Assembly (NCBI GenBank): GCA_964388275.1
Contig: CAYLZD010000011.1
Coordinates: 1-64,000 of the forward strand
DNA: 64,000 bases
Reading direction: 5' to 3'
DNA from: JARYLZ01 sp964388275
GTDB taxonomy: Bacteria > Bacteroidota > Ignavibacteria > SZUA-365
Shown: one piece after another, positions 44,247 through 52,677 of the stretch
Layout: each line of letters begins with the position of its first letter
Numbering within the stretch: the stretch's first letter is position 1
The notes under the pieces: model-generated
Database searches by the model: none
Told to the model about the DNA's origin: nothing
Seen by the model: only the letters and a program-made list of their open reading frames with translations
Position numbers and translations under genes: made by a program

Positions 44247-45710
44247 TCAGCCGGCCGCCCGGGCTGCAGTGCCTGTCCGACAGTGTTCGTCCACAGTTCG
44301 CGAGTTGAAGTCCGGCGACATCGCCTTCTGCATGAAAATATCGAGGCATCCGTCGCTGCGCCTCCGCGCCACTCGCTGTATGTTTATCAGATGCTTCGCC
44401 GTTATGTTGTCGGTCGTGATGTTTTTTCCTCCGCTGCCGCAAGCCAGCGTCAACGACGGTGAGAGCGAATTCAGCGCGCCGCCCAGCGCTCCAATCGATG
44501 CCGGGGTGTTGACGAGTATCCTGCCGGCGTTCATCGAGTTGGAAAAGTACTCGATTCGCTCTTCGTCGTTCGAGTAAATACACGCAGTGTGACCCAGGCC
44601 GCCGTAACGGTTGACCCTTCTGCATATGTCGATCGCCGCATCAAAGTCCGGCGCAACATAAAAAGCGAGCACCGGCGCCAGAATCTCCACGGAAAGCGGC
44701 GCTTGCAATCCAACTTCGCTCAATTCCGCAAGCAGGGCGCGAGTTCCCTCCGGCACATGGATGCCGGCCATCTGCGCGATCCTGCTAACAGGTTGGCCTA
44801 TCACCGCAGGGTTCATAACCCGCTGTGTCATGTTGAACGCGATCGCGCTCACAGCCTCCGTTTCATCGCGCGAGAGAAAGTGTCCCCCTGCCTTCCGAAA
44901 AAGCATGCGGACCTCTTCGGCGTATTCCGACTTGACCACCACCGTCTGCTCGCTTGCGCAAATCGTGCCGTTGTCGAAGGTCTTGGACCACATGATCTGC
45001 CTTACCGCGTCTTCGAAGTCCGCTGTTCTGCCGATGTACACGGGAACGTTCCCCGGGCCGATACCGATCGCCGGATTTCCGGAACTATAAGCCGAGCGCA
45101 CGAGGCTGACCGAACCGGTCGCAAGTATGAGCGCTGTGTGTCGATGCGACATCAGGGACAGGGTTTCCTCCTCTGTAGACCGCCGGATCCACTGAACGCA
45201 ATTCTTAGGCGCGCCCGCGTCTACCGCGGCTTCGTAGCAAATCCGTGCAGCTTCGATCGAACACTTCTTCGCCGCGCCATGTGGGCGGATGATTATTGGA
45301 TTTCTAGTCTTCAATGCGATCAGAATCTTGAACAGAACCGTGGAAGTGGGATTTGTCACCGGCGTGACGGCGAAGATCGGGCCTATTGGCTGAGCTATCT
45401 CCACGATCCCGGCATCTGTGTTTTCCGAAATCACGCCGACTGTCCTCTGGTCTTTAATGTCCTGGTATACGTAGCGCGTGGCAATGATGTTCTTCAGCAC
45501 CTTGTCGCGCGCGACGCCGAGACGGGTTTCCTCGCAGGCCAGTTCCGCAAGGCGTATTCGGGCGTCGAATCCCGCCCTGTAAACCGCCTCCACTATGACG
45601 TCTATTTCGTCCTGTGTATATGAGAGGAAAGCGAAGTATGCTGTCCGCGCGTTGTCCATGATTTCTTCTATATTCAGCCCGGGAGTCGGTGCGTTCAACT
45701 GCGTCGTCAT
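44247..45710 (-). CDS. acetaldehyde dehydrogenase (CoA-acetylating), AdhE N-domain/EutE-like
   Basis: 487 aa from the ATG at 45710. The frame is open to 45767, but that overlaps the candidate -35 box. NAD-dependent conversion between acetaldehyde (or another short aldehyde) plus CoA and acyl-CoA. Motifs ITPVTNPTST-like PVTNPTSTVLFK, GIGPGNVPVYI, catalytic Cys251 in FDNGTICASEQ, and the end region RILVNTPASIGALGG match the aldehyde domain of AdhE. No alcohol dehydrogenase domain is fused and no microcompartment genes are near. It is divergent from kbl. Confidence 0.9.
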   Translation of the reverse strand: MTTQLNAPTPGLNIEEIMDNARTAYFAFLSYTQDEIDVIVEAVYRAGFDARIRLAELACEETRLGVARDKVLKNIIATRYVYQDIKDQRTVGVISENTDAGIVEIAQPIGPIFAVTPVTNPTSTVLFKILIALKTRNPIIIRPHGAAKKCSIEAARICYEAAVDAGAPKNCVQWIRRSTEEETLSLMSHRHTALILATGSVSLVRSAYSSGNPAIGIGPGNVPVYIGRTADFEDAVRQIMWSKTFDNGTICASEQTVVVKSEYAEEVRMLFRKAGGHFLSRDETEAVSAIAFNMTQRVMNPAVIGQPVSRIAQMAGIHVPEGTRALLAELSEVGLQAPLSVEILAPVLAFYVAPDFDAAIDICRRVNRYGGLGHTACIYSNDEERIEYFSNSMNAGRILVNTPASIGALGGALNSLSPSLTLACGSGGKNITTDNITAKHLINIQRVARRRSDGCLDIFMQKAMSPDFNSRTVDEHCRTGTAARAAG

Positions 45711-45738
45711 CGGGTATGCCTCATTCTGTTGATTGTTG

Positions 45739-45767
45739 AAGATATCCACGACGCTTTCCAATAGCAA
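45739..45767 (-). promoter_or_regulatory. candidate promoter of the aldehyde dehydrogenase gene
   Basis: On the minus strand TTGCTA (45767-45762), 17 bases, TATCTT (45744-45739), 28 bases before the ATG at 45710. It fits the window-wide pattern and decides the start choice. Confidence 0.5.
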
Positions 45768-45823
45768 CAGTCGGCGATTCTCAGCCGTATTCGTGAAAAA
45801 TTTCGTACATTTGCGACGACATT

Positions 45824-47101
45824 GTGGAGTCAGAAGTGTACCAACGCACCCGCTACGATCTCAAACAGGAACTGAATACCATAAAGGCATCGGGCCTCTA
45901 CAAGGACGAGCGCCTGATACTTTCGGACCAGAAACCGGAAATTCGGGTAAGCTACCCGCCGGGTTCAGCGCCCCGGGACGTGCTAAACTTTTGCTCGAAC
46001 AACTACCTCGGACTTGCCAACCATCCGGTTGTCGTCGGCGAGGCACACGCGGCCCTGGACAAATACGGCTTCGGCCTCTCGTCGGTTCGCTTCATCTGCG
46101 GCACTCAGGATATCCATGTGGAACTGGAGCAGAAGATCGCTTCATTCTACCAGATGGACGATGCCATCCTCTACTCGTCATGCTTCGACGCCAACGGCGG
46201 ACTGTTCGAGGGCTTTCTCTCTGCGGACGACGTCATAATCACCGACGCTCTGAACCATGCCAGCATCATCGACGGAATACGTCTCTGCAAGGCAAAGCGC
46301 TACATCTACGATCATTCGGACATGAATTCGCTCGAAAGGCATCTCGCGAGGGCGCGCGAAGGCATCGATATCTGGGACCACACCGGTCTGGGCAAGGAAC
46401 CCGTTCCGGCTCGCAACATACTGATTGCGACGGACGGCGTCTTCTCCATGGACGGCGATATCGCCAAGCTCGATGAAATAGTCGAACTGGCCAACACTTA
46501 CGACGCTCTCGTCATGGTCGACGATTCCCATGCCACCGGATTCTTCGGCCCCAGCGGAAGAGGCGCCGTCGAACACTGCGGCGTTCTCGGCCGCATCGAC
46601 ATCATCACATCCACTCTGGGCAAAGCCATGGGCGGAGCTCTCGGGGGATTCACGACCGCAAGAAAGGAAATCGTGGAGATGCTGAGGCAGCGCTCCCGTC
46701 CCTACCTTTTCTCGAACTCCCTGGCGCCGTCGATAGTGGCGGCCGCGATCGCCGCCTTCGATCTGGTCTGCGACAGCGACGAACTTCGTTCCACGCTGAT
46801 GCGCAACACTCAGTATTTCCGCAGGCGCATGAGCGATCTCGGCTTCGATATAATAGACAGCGTGCATCCCATCATCCCGATTCTATTCCGGAAATTCGAC
46901 AACGACGCCCAACTCGCCGTTTCCGTATCTCAGGATCTTTACGAAGAAGGGATTTACGTAGTCGGTTTTTCATATCCCGTGGTGCCTCGCGGGCAGGCCC
47001 GCATACGCGTGCAGATCTCGGCGGCGCACACACAGGACCATCTCGACCGCTGCATCGCCGCCTTCGAGAAGGTAGGTCGCCGATACGGAGTTATCGGCTG
47101 A
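45824..47101 (+). CDS. kbl: glycine C-acetyltransferase (2-amino-3-ketobutyrate CoA ligase)
   Basis: 425 aa from a GTG at 45824; the N-terminus (MESEVYQRTRYDLKQEL) lines up with E. coli Kbl. PLP enzyme cleaving 2-amino-3-ketobutyrate with CoA into glycine and acetyl-CoA. PLP Lys267 in STLGKAMGG; DALNHASIIDGIRLCKAKRY, MVDDSHATGFFG and PRGQARIRVQISAAHT are Kbl signatures. A short insert near residues 180-190 (DIWDHTGLGKEPV) is absent from E. coli Kbl. The next gene encodes threonine dehydrogenase, completing the pathway. A TACATTTG box lies at 45806-45813. Confidence 0.93.
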   Translation: MESEVYQRTRYDLKQELNTIKASGLYKDERLILSDQKPEIRVSYPPGSAPRDVLNFCSNNYLGLANHPVVVGEAHAALDKYGFGLSSVRFICGTQDIHVELEQKIASFYQMDDAILYSSCFDANGGLFEGFLSADDVIITDALNHASIIDGIRLCKAKRYIYDHSDMNSLERHLARAREGIDIWDHTGLGKEPVPARNILIATDGVFSMDGDIAKLDEIVELANTYDALVMVDDSHATGFFGPSGRGAVEHCGVLGRIDIITSTLGKAMGGALGGFTTARKEIVEMLRQRSRPYLFSNSLAPSIVAAAIAAFDLVCDSDELRSTLMRNTQYFRRRMSDLGFDIIDSVHPIIPILFRKFDNDAQLAVSVSQDLYEEGIYVVGFSYPVVPRGQARIRVQISAAHTQDHLDRCIAAFEKVGRRYGVIG

Positions 47102-47125
47102 CGCGGCGGCGTAGAGCCTTTTTTT
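47079..47125 (+). terminator. possible terminator after kbl
   Basis: A 7-bp stem GCCGATA/TATCGGC with a 6-base loop overlaps the kbl stop, and a run of seven T's (47119-47125) comes about 20 bases later. The gap is long for a classical terminator, so the call is weak. Confidence 0.3.
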
Positions 47126-47229
47126 ACCCTCCTTCCGGTAACACTGTCGAAGCTCCGTCATGAGGTCGAGCTCGCAGTAATCTCAAAGACAGTTCCCATT
47201 TTCCGCTCAATACCAATCCAATTCGCATC

Positions 47230-48198
47230 ATGACAAAAAAAATCTCCCGCATCCTGGTTACCGGAGCTCTCGGCCAGATCGGCTCGGAACTCACCAACGC
47301 CTTGAGAGCCCGCTACGGCGCCGAAAATGTAGTCGCTTCCGATGTGCGCGAAGCGAATCCTGCAATGCGCGAGGCGGGCCCGTTCCACGTCCTGAATGTC
47401 ACGGAACCTCAGGCTATAGAGGATCTCACCATCCGATATGAAATCGACACGATTTTCCACCTCGCCGCGATCCTCTCCGCGACGGGTGAAAAGGATCCTC
47501 TCCTGTGCTGGCACGTGAATATGAGCGGCAGTCTCAACGTCCTCTCGCTGGCCGTCAAGCGCGGAATGTCCCGCGTGATCATCCCCAGCTCCATCGCGGT
47601 GTGGGGGCCGGGAACCCCGCCGTGCGCGCCGCAGGAGACCGCCTTGAAACCAACCACGATGTATGGAGTGACCAAGGTGGCCGGAGAGGTCCTGGGCGAC
47701 TACTTCGTCAAAAAATTCGGCTTGGACGTTCGCGGACTGCGCTACCCGGGGATAATATCCGCGGAAACTTTTCCCGGCGGCGGGACAACTGACTATGCGG
47801 TTGCCATTTTCTACGAGGCCGTCAAACAGGGCCGCTACACTTGCTTTGTGAGCGAAAATACAAGATTGCCTATGATGTACATGCCGGACTGTATAAAGGC
47901 GACCATGGATCTGGCCGAGGCGGATTTCGATCTGCTTGAACACCACTGCGACTTCAACGTCGGAGCAATGAGTTTCACTGCCGGCGAACTGGCCGCGGCG
48001 ATCCGGAAACACATGCAGGATTTTGCCGTCGACTATCAACCGGATTATCGCCAGGCCATTGCCGATTCCTGGCCGGACTGCGTGGACGATTCGGCGGCCC
48101 GGGAGGAATGGGGTTGGCGGCCTGAATACGATCTCGACACAATGACGGCCGACATGCTCGATAAACTCGAGGCGAAGCATAAACGCGGCGAGATCTGA
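47230..48198 (+). CDS. tdh: L-threonine 3-dehydrogenase, SDR/epimerase-like type
   Basis: 322 aa. NAD-dependent oxidation of threonine to 2-amino-3-ketobutyrate, the substrate of Kbl. Extended short-chain dehydrogenase fold: VTGALGQIGSELT (NAD binding), FHLAAILSATGEKDP, SSIAVWGP and catalytic Tyr145/Lys149 in TMYGVTKVAGE, with RYPGIISAETFPGGGTTDYA typical of GalE-like threonine dehydrogenases rather than the zinc type. It lies 128 bases after kbl. Confidence 0.9.
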   Translation: MTKKISRILVTGALGQIGSELTNALRARYGAENVVASDVREANPAMREAGPFHVLNVTEPQAIEDLTIRYEIDTIFHLAAILSATGEKDPLLCWHVNMSGSLNVLSLAVKRGMSRVIIPSSIAVWGPGTPPCAPQETALKPTTMYGVTKVAGEVLGDYFVKKFGLDVRGLRYPGIISAETFPGGGTTDYAVAIFYEAVKQGRYTCFVSENTRLPMMYMPDCIKATMDLAEADFDLLEHHCDFNVGAMSFTAGELAAAIRKHMQDFAVDYQPDYRQAIADSWPDCVDDSAAREEWGWRPEYDLDTMTADMLDKLEAKHKRGEI

Positions 48199-48385
48199 AC
48201 CGCCGGGCTGATCATTCCCGCGGTCGCGACTGCGGATCCGGTTTTTGAAAGGCGATCGTGATGAGTCGCCGGCTTGCTTCGGGGGCGCCTCGTCTTCCCC
48301 GCATGCAACGATTTGCGTATTTTACTTGTTCAGCGATTCAAGAGCTGCGCACAAGCCAATCACACGCATACAGACGGAGATCAAA

Positions 48386-48979
48386 ATGAAGAAGTACAGC
48401 ACACTGATCATCGGCCTCGTCATTATCGGCATCGTGGTTCTCTGGTATATCGGCGCCCACAACAGCCTGGTGGGTGCGGAAGAGAATGTCGCCGCTAAAT
48501 GGAGCCAAGTCGAGAACGTCTACCAGCGGCGGCTCGATCTGATACCCAATCTGGTCGAGACCGTGAAGGGCTTCGCGAAACAGGAGAGCAGCGTGCTGAC
48601 GGAAGTCACGGAAATGCGCTCCAGGGTAGGGCAGATGAATGTATCGAAGGAAATTCTCGACGATCCTGAGGCTTTCGCCCGATTCGAACAGGCTCAGAAC
48701 AAGCTCGGCGGCGCCCTTTCGCGACTGCTCGCCGTAACGGAGAACTATCCCGACCTCAAATCCAACCAGAATTTCCTCGCTCTGCAGTCGCAGTTGGAAG
48801 GCACCGAGAACCGCATCGCAGTTGAAAGAAAACGGTTCATCGAGGCGGCACAGGAATTCAACACGAAAATCCGCCGCATTCCCACCAGCATTGCCGCCTC
48901 CATCGGAGGATTCAAACAGAAGGCGTATTTCACCGCCTCCGAAGGGGCCGATGAGGCGCCGAAGGTGTCCTTCGAGTGA
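48386..48979 (+). CDS. lemA: LemA family protein
   Basis: 197 aa from the ATG at 48386 (MKKYSTLIIGLVIIGIVVLWYIG, one N-terminal membrane helix). Family core NSLVGAEENVAAKWSQVENVYQRRLDLIPNLVETVKG, LLAVTENYPDLKSNQNFLALQ and EGTENRIAVERKRF. The end GFKQKAYFTASEGADEAPKVSF is typical. Function is poorly known. It overlaps the next gene, a TPM protein, by four bases (GTGA), the standard LemA-TPM pairing. Confidence 0.95.
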   Translation: MKKYSTLIIGLVIIGIVVLWYIGAHNSLVGAEENVAAKWSQVENVYQRRLDLIPNLVETVKGFAKQESSVLTEVTEMRSRVGQMNVSKEILDDPEAFARFEQAQNKLGGALSRLLAVTENYPDLKSNQNFLALQSQLEGTENRIAVERKRFIEAAQEFNTKIRRIPTSIAASIGGFKQKAYFTASEGADEAPKVSFE

Positions 48980-49725
48980 TCCGGGGCCTCGGTCATATCG
49001 TTGCGGTTCTTGCCCTCTGCCTCGCTCAGGTGTCCGCCGGCGCGGTGGAAATTCCCCGCCTTCGGATGTATGTCACCGATATGGCGGGCGTCCTTTCGAA
49101 AAGCGAAATCGAGAACCTCGAACGGAGCTTGCAGGAGTTCGACGCCAGTACATCGAACCAGTTCGTCGTGCTGATCCTTCCTTCCCTTGAAGGTGAAGCC
49201 ATCGAGGATGTCTCGATGCGCGTGGCCGAATTGAACTCCATCGGGCGGAAGGGAAGGGATAACGGCCTTCTGTTCATAATGTCGGTGCGGGATCGACAGA
49301 TGAGGTTCGAAGTGGGGTATGGGCTCGAAGGCGTTCTGACGGACGCTCTCACGTCGACCATAATCAGAGAGCTGATCGCGCCACGCTTCAAGGAGAACGA
49401 TTACGCCGGCGGCATCTCGCAGGGCATGAGCGCGGCCATGAGCGCCGCCCGCGGAGAGTTCACCGCAATCGAGAAACCTCGCGCAAAGAAGCAGGGCGGC
49501 AAAGGCGTCGGGAACCTCGTGTTCATTCTGATCGTGCTCTTCATCATCATGCGCGCAGCCCGCATGGGAAAGAAGGGACGAGGAGGCGGCATCTGGTTCA
49601 TCGGACCTTTCAGCGGTTTCGGAGGCTCGAGCGGCGGCGGCGGTTTCGGCGGCGGCGGCGGCTTCGGCGGTTTCTCCGGAGGAGGCGGGAGTTTCGGCGG
49701 TGGAGGTTCCAGTGGAAGCTGGTAA
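48976..49725 (+). CDS. TPM-domain (YgcG-like) membrane protein
   Basis: 249 aa from a GTG at 48976 overlapping the lemA stop. Signal segment to about residue 23; TPM fold about 30-155 (MYVTDMAGVLSKSEIENLE, RDNGLLFIMSVRDRQMRFEVGYGLEGVLTD, YAGGISQGMSAAMSA). A membrane helix follows (LVFILIVLFIIMRAA), then a Gly/Phe/Ser-rich tail of about 50 residues. A companion of LemA; proposed roles include phosphatase-like or protein-interaction functions. Confidence 0.92.
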   Translation: MIRGLGHIVAVLALCLAQVSAGAVEIPRLRMYVTDMAGVLSKSEIENLERSLQEFDASTSNQFVVLILPSLEGEAIEDVSMRVAELNSIGRKGRDNGLLFIMSVRDRQMRFEVGYGLEGVLTDALTSTIIRELIAPRFKENDYAGGISQGMSAAMSAARGEFTAIEKPRAKKQGGKGVGNLVFILIVLFIIMRAARMGKKGRGGGIWFIGPFSGFGGSSGGGGFGGGGGFGGFSGGGGSFGGGGSSGSW

Positions 49726-50707
49726 CGCAAAACGCCTGACTGCGTCATCGCCAATTCCGCGGCGTTTTCTCTTCCTGCTCGTTTTCACGGTCTCGCTGTG
49801 CATGATTCAGGGATGTGGAAAAACGGAAGAAGACAAGGGCCCTGAGAGAACCGCTCATTATCAACCGGGGAATTTCAGGCCCTATGATTCGACAAGAATC
49901 ATCGTCGACAGCGTGCGAATCGATCTGAACGGCGACGGCATCAGGGAATTCGTCGTGACTTCACAGGGCGCCTCCTCCGAGACGAATCCGATCCTGCAGA
50001 ATACCTTCGACCGCATCGAGGTGTTCTCGCTCGACACCTCGATCGGTTTGTACCGTTCCCTCTTCATCGATCCGGTCGAAAGCGGCGCCTCCTGCAGCTT
50101 CGAGGATATCACCCGCGACGGAATGCCGGAGCTCATCGTGGAAACCGACGCGGGCGGCAACGATCCAGTCTCCTCCAAGGGACTGGGCGTTTACGGGTAT
50201 AGAAGCGACGGCCTCTTTACGTCTCTGTTCAACGAAACGTCTGGAGCGCCGGAATTAAGGGATGTAGACGCGGATGACCGCATGGAAATAGTGGTAAACG
50301 CCCAATATTGGGGCGTGACCACGCATGCGGATAGAATTCTCTACGTTCAGTCCATTCACAGCTTCGACGGCAATGCCTTTATCGAGAACAACCGCGGTTT
50401 TGCTGCATTTTTCGACAAAGAGATTGCGAGGGCTAGGAACGAGTACAGGAAAGTCGCCTCGTTGCGCGGCTATTCCGGCCGCGACGGCGACGAAGCTCTT
50501 TACCACGCTTTTCTCGATATGGCCCTATGGATCATTTCGAGAGGAGATTATTACGCGCTCCGCTCAACATGGATCGCGGAGGAAAAGATCCTCGCCAGTC
50601 GGCTGTCGGCCGATCAATTCGATGATCTCGACGGATTGATACAGGAAGTGCTCGCGACTCAGCGTCAGGCCTCCCTGGAGAACAGGAGTAGAATCCAGTG
50701 CGCCTGA
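49700..50707 (+). CDS. hypothetical lipoprotein with FG-GAP-like segments
   Basis: 335 aa from a GTG at 49700, which lies within the Gly-rich end of the preceding gene (26-base overlap); a GTG at 49712 is also possible. Signal with lipobox CMIQGCGK. Two calcium-loop-like segments, IDLNGDGIREFVV and VDADDRMEIVV, resemble FG-GAP repeats. The C-terminal 120 residues are helical and unrecognised. It is probably an outer-membrane-anchored periplasmic protein, in a tight run with the next genes. Confidence 0.65.
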   Translation: MEVPVEAGNAKRLTASSPIPRRFLFLLVFTVSLCMIQGCGKTEEDKGPERTAHYQPGNFRPYDSTRIIVDSVRIDLNGDGIREFVVTSQGASSETNPILQNTFDRIEVFSLDTSIGLYRSLFIDPVESGASCSFEDITRDGMPELIVETDAGGNDPVSSKGLGVYGYRSDGLFTSLFNETSGAPELRDVDADDRMEIVVNAQYWGVTTHADRILYVQSIHSFDGNAFIENNRGFAAFFDKEIARARNEYRKVASLRGYSGRDGDEALYHAFLDMALWIISRGDYYALRSTWIAEEKILASRLSADQFDDLDGLIQEVLATQRQASLENRSRIQCA

Positions 50708-51324
50708 CCGGTTCTCCGGCGCGGCTTGCCGGGAGCTGCAAAGCGGCGGGAAGCATGGGCCTGTTGGCCGCCGCCGTGTTATTCATTGTTGCGTCCTCTT
50801 CGAATTACGCACAAGAACAGCGTCTCCTCAGCGACGAGGCGGCCCTCGCATCCCTCGTTCGCAGAGCCGCTTCAGAATCCGCGGCGCTTGTCGACGCTCC
50901 GGAAGTCTGCGTTTCGCTGCATCCGGCCGGCGTGCATCCGATGGTTCTTCAGATTTTCACCGAAGAACTCGGCAGACGGGGGGCTGTTGTCGGAACACAT
51001 GAGACCTCATCCTGTAAACGTATCTCGATCGACGTCAGGGAACTGAAGATTTCCACTTCATCATTGACGGATTCTTCATATTTTAGATCTTCCGTTGCGT
51101 CGATTGGAGTTCTCGGAATCGACAATCCGGCAGGAACCGTGATTCTTTCCCGGGAGTTTCAATTGTCCCGCAACGACACCATTAACGGCGCGCCGCGGAC
51201 CGTCGATACGGATTTCCGACACAGCGGGCAGCCCGGATTCCTGGATGCCGTGCTGGCGCCTCTCGTGGCTGTAGCGGCCGCCGTTGTGATAGTTGTACTT
51301 CTCTTTACCGTCAGAGGATCCTGA
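50698..51324 (+). CDS. hypothetical exported protein with C-terminal membrane helix
   Basis: 208 aa from a GTG at 50698, overlapping the previous stop. Signal-like segment near residues 20-38 (GLLAAAVLFIVASSSNYAQ). The middle (VDAPEVCVSLHPAGVHPMVLQIFTEELGRRG) could be an alpha/beta domain. A C-terminal helix, FLDAVLAPLVAVAAAVVIVVLLFTV, is followed by RGS. No family recognised. Its stop overlaps the start of bamD by one base. Confidence 0.6.
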   Translation: MRLTGSPARLAGSCKAAGSMGLLAAAVLFIVASSSNYAQEQRLLSDEAALASLVRRAASESAALVDAPEVCVSLHPAGVHPMVLQIFTEELGRRGAVVGTHETSSCKRISIDVRELKISTSSLTDSSYFRSSVASIGVLGIDNPAGTVILSREFQLSRNDTINGAPRTVDTDFRHSGQPGFLDAVLAPLVAVAAAVVIVVLLFTVRGS

Positions 51325-52106
51325 TGCGGACAAATCCGACCTTCATTGCCATTTCAGTGTTACTCGCCGTATTGTTAGCGGGTTGCGGGGCCGCCGGAAT
51401 CGATGAGACCCCTGATGCCGAGCAGCGGTTTCACCTCGGCATGCGCGATTATGAGAAGAAGGATTATTTTGAGGCACTGCAGCATTTCGAAATCATCCGA
51501 CTCCAGTTTCCGGCCAGCAAGGTCGCGGACAGCGCCAAGTATTTTTCCGGAATGAGCAGATATCATCGCGAGGAATATCTGCTCGCCAGCTATGAATTCA
51601 GCCAGCTTCTTCAGTTCAATCCCTCCAGTTCGCTTCAGGAAGACGCCCGATATATGTATGCTCAATGCTTCGTGCAAATGTCTCCCAAATCCCGGCTGGA
51701 TCAGACTTATACGCTGCGGGCCATTGACGCTCTGCAGACTTTCATCGAAACCTATCCGGGCAGTCCGAGAGCCGCCGAGGCCGAGCAAACCCTGCATGCG
51801 ATGATCGAGAAACTGGCGAAGAAGGATTTCGAGACGGGCGTTCTGTACATGAAACTCGACAATCTACGCTCCGCTGAGGTCTATTTCGATACGGTGACCG
51901 ACAAGTATTACAACACATCCTGGGCCGACGATGCGCTCGCGATGAAGATCCGCATCCTGATGCGGCGCTCCAAATTCGAAATCGCATCCAAGAAAATCGC
52001 CGCCTTTCTGGAAAAATTTCCCGACAGCGAATATAGAGGCGAAATCAACCAGTACCTCGAACAAGTATCCAAACTCGAGCAGACGTCAAGTTCAAGGAAC
52101 CATTGA
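51324..52106 (+). CDS. bamD: outer-membrane assembly lipoprotein BamD
   Basis: 260 aa. Lipobox LLAGCGA after a short signal. Five TPR-like repeats (YEKKDYFEALQHFEIIRLQFPASKVADSA; EYLLASYEFSQLLQFNP) as in BamD/YfiO. Part of the BAM complex that inserts beta-barrel proteins in the outer membrane. The length is right for the family. It is translationally coupled (TGATG) to the preceding exported protein, which together with the lipoprotein before it may be an envelope factor. Confidence 0.9.
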   Translation: MRTNPTFIAISVLLAVLLAGCGAAGIDETPDAEQRFHLGMRDYEKKDYFEALQHFEIIRLQFPASKVADSAKYFSGMSRYHREEYLLASYEFSQLLQFNPSSSLQEDARYMYAQCFVQMSPKSRLDQTYTLRAIDALQTFIETYPGSPRAAEAEQTLHAMIEKLAKKDFETGVLYMKLDNLRSAEVYFDTVTDKYYNTSWADDALAMKIRILMRRSKFEIASKKIAAFLEKFPDSEYRGEINQYLEQVSKLEQTSSSRNH

Positions 52107-52173
52107 GCGCACATCAAGGATAACTTCGAAAGCGCGCGATTCCGGATTCCGCGGCCGCAACACGAATATCGAT

Positions 52174-52677
52174 ATGAACGACGAATCCGCCCTCAGAAAA
52201 CATACGGTGCGAGCCTCTCAGGTGGAGATGACCGAACTCGTATTGCCCAATGATACCAATCAGCTCGGCAATCTGCTCGGCGGGCAGCTGATGCACCTCA
52301 TGGATATCGCCATGGCGATTTCCGCGGCCAGACACTCGGGCCTGGTTTGCGTGACGGCATCGGTTGACCAGATTGATTTCCTGCACCCTATCCGTCTCGC
52401 CGACGTTGTCATCCTCAAGGCATCCGTTAACCGCGTCTTTCACACTTCCATGGAGGTCGGTGTGAAGGTTTTTGCCGAAAATCTTCGCTCCGGCGAAGTC
52501 CGGCACACCAACTCGGCTTACATGACTTTCGTCGGGCTGAACGCGGAAGGGCGTCCCGCGCCGAGTCCGCAGGTGCTTCCCGAGACGCAGGATGAGCTCC
52601 GCCGTTTCGAGGAGGCCCTGCAGCGCCGAAACAGGCGGCTCGAACGGCTCAAGCGCAGCCGGGGAGGCGGATCGTGA
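52174..52677 (+). CDS. acyl-CoA thioesterase, hotdog fold (YciA/BFIT-like)
   Basis: 167 aa. Hydrolyses acyl-CoA to free acid and CoA. Hotdog motifs LVLPNDTNQLGNLLGGQLMHLMD (catalytic Asn/Asp region), ARHSGLVCVTASVDQIDFLHPIRLADVV, and the C-terminal Arg-rich helix EEALQRRNRRLERLKR. Single domain, cytoplasmic. Its end overlaps the next gene's GTG start by four bases. Confidence 0.9.
   Translation: MNDESALRKHTVRASQVEMTELVLPNDTNQLGNLLGGQLMHLMDIAMAISAARHSGLVCVTASVDQIDFLHPIRLADVVILKASVNRVFHTSMEVGVKVFAENLRSGEVRHTNSAYMTFVGLNAEGRPAPSPQVLPETQDELRRFEEALQRRNRRLERLKRSRGGGS

Noticed and set aside
44247..45710. Aldehyde dehydrogenase considered as part of a microcompartment operon
   Set aside because: There are no shell proteins, and it lacks a recognisable encapsulation extension; neighbours are a transposase and kbl.
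45806..45813. TACATTTG before kbl taken as a Bacteroidetes TAnnTTTG promoter
   Set aside because: The -7-like box fits, but no matching upstream element is found at the right distance, so it is only mentioned with the gene.
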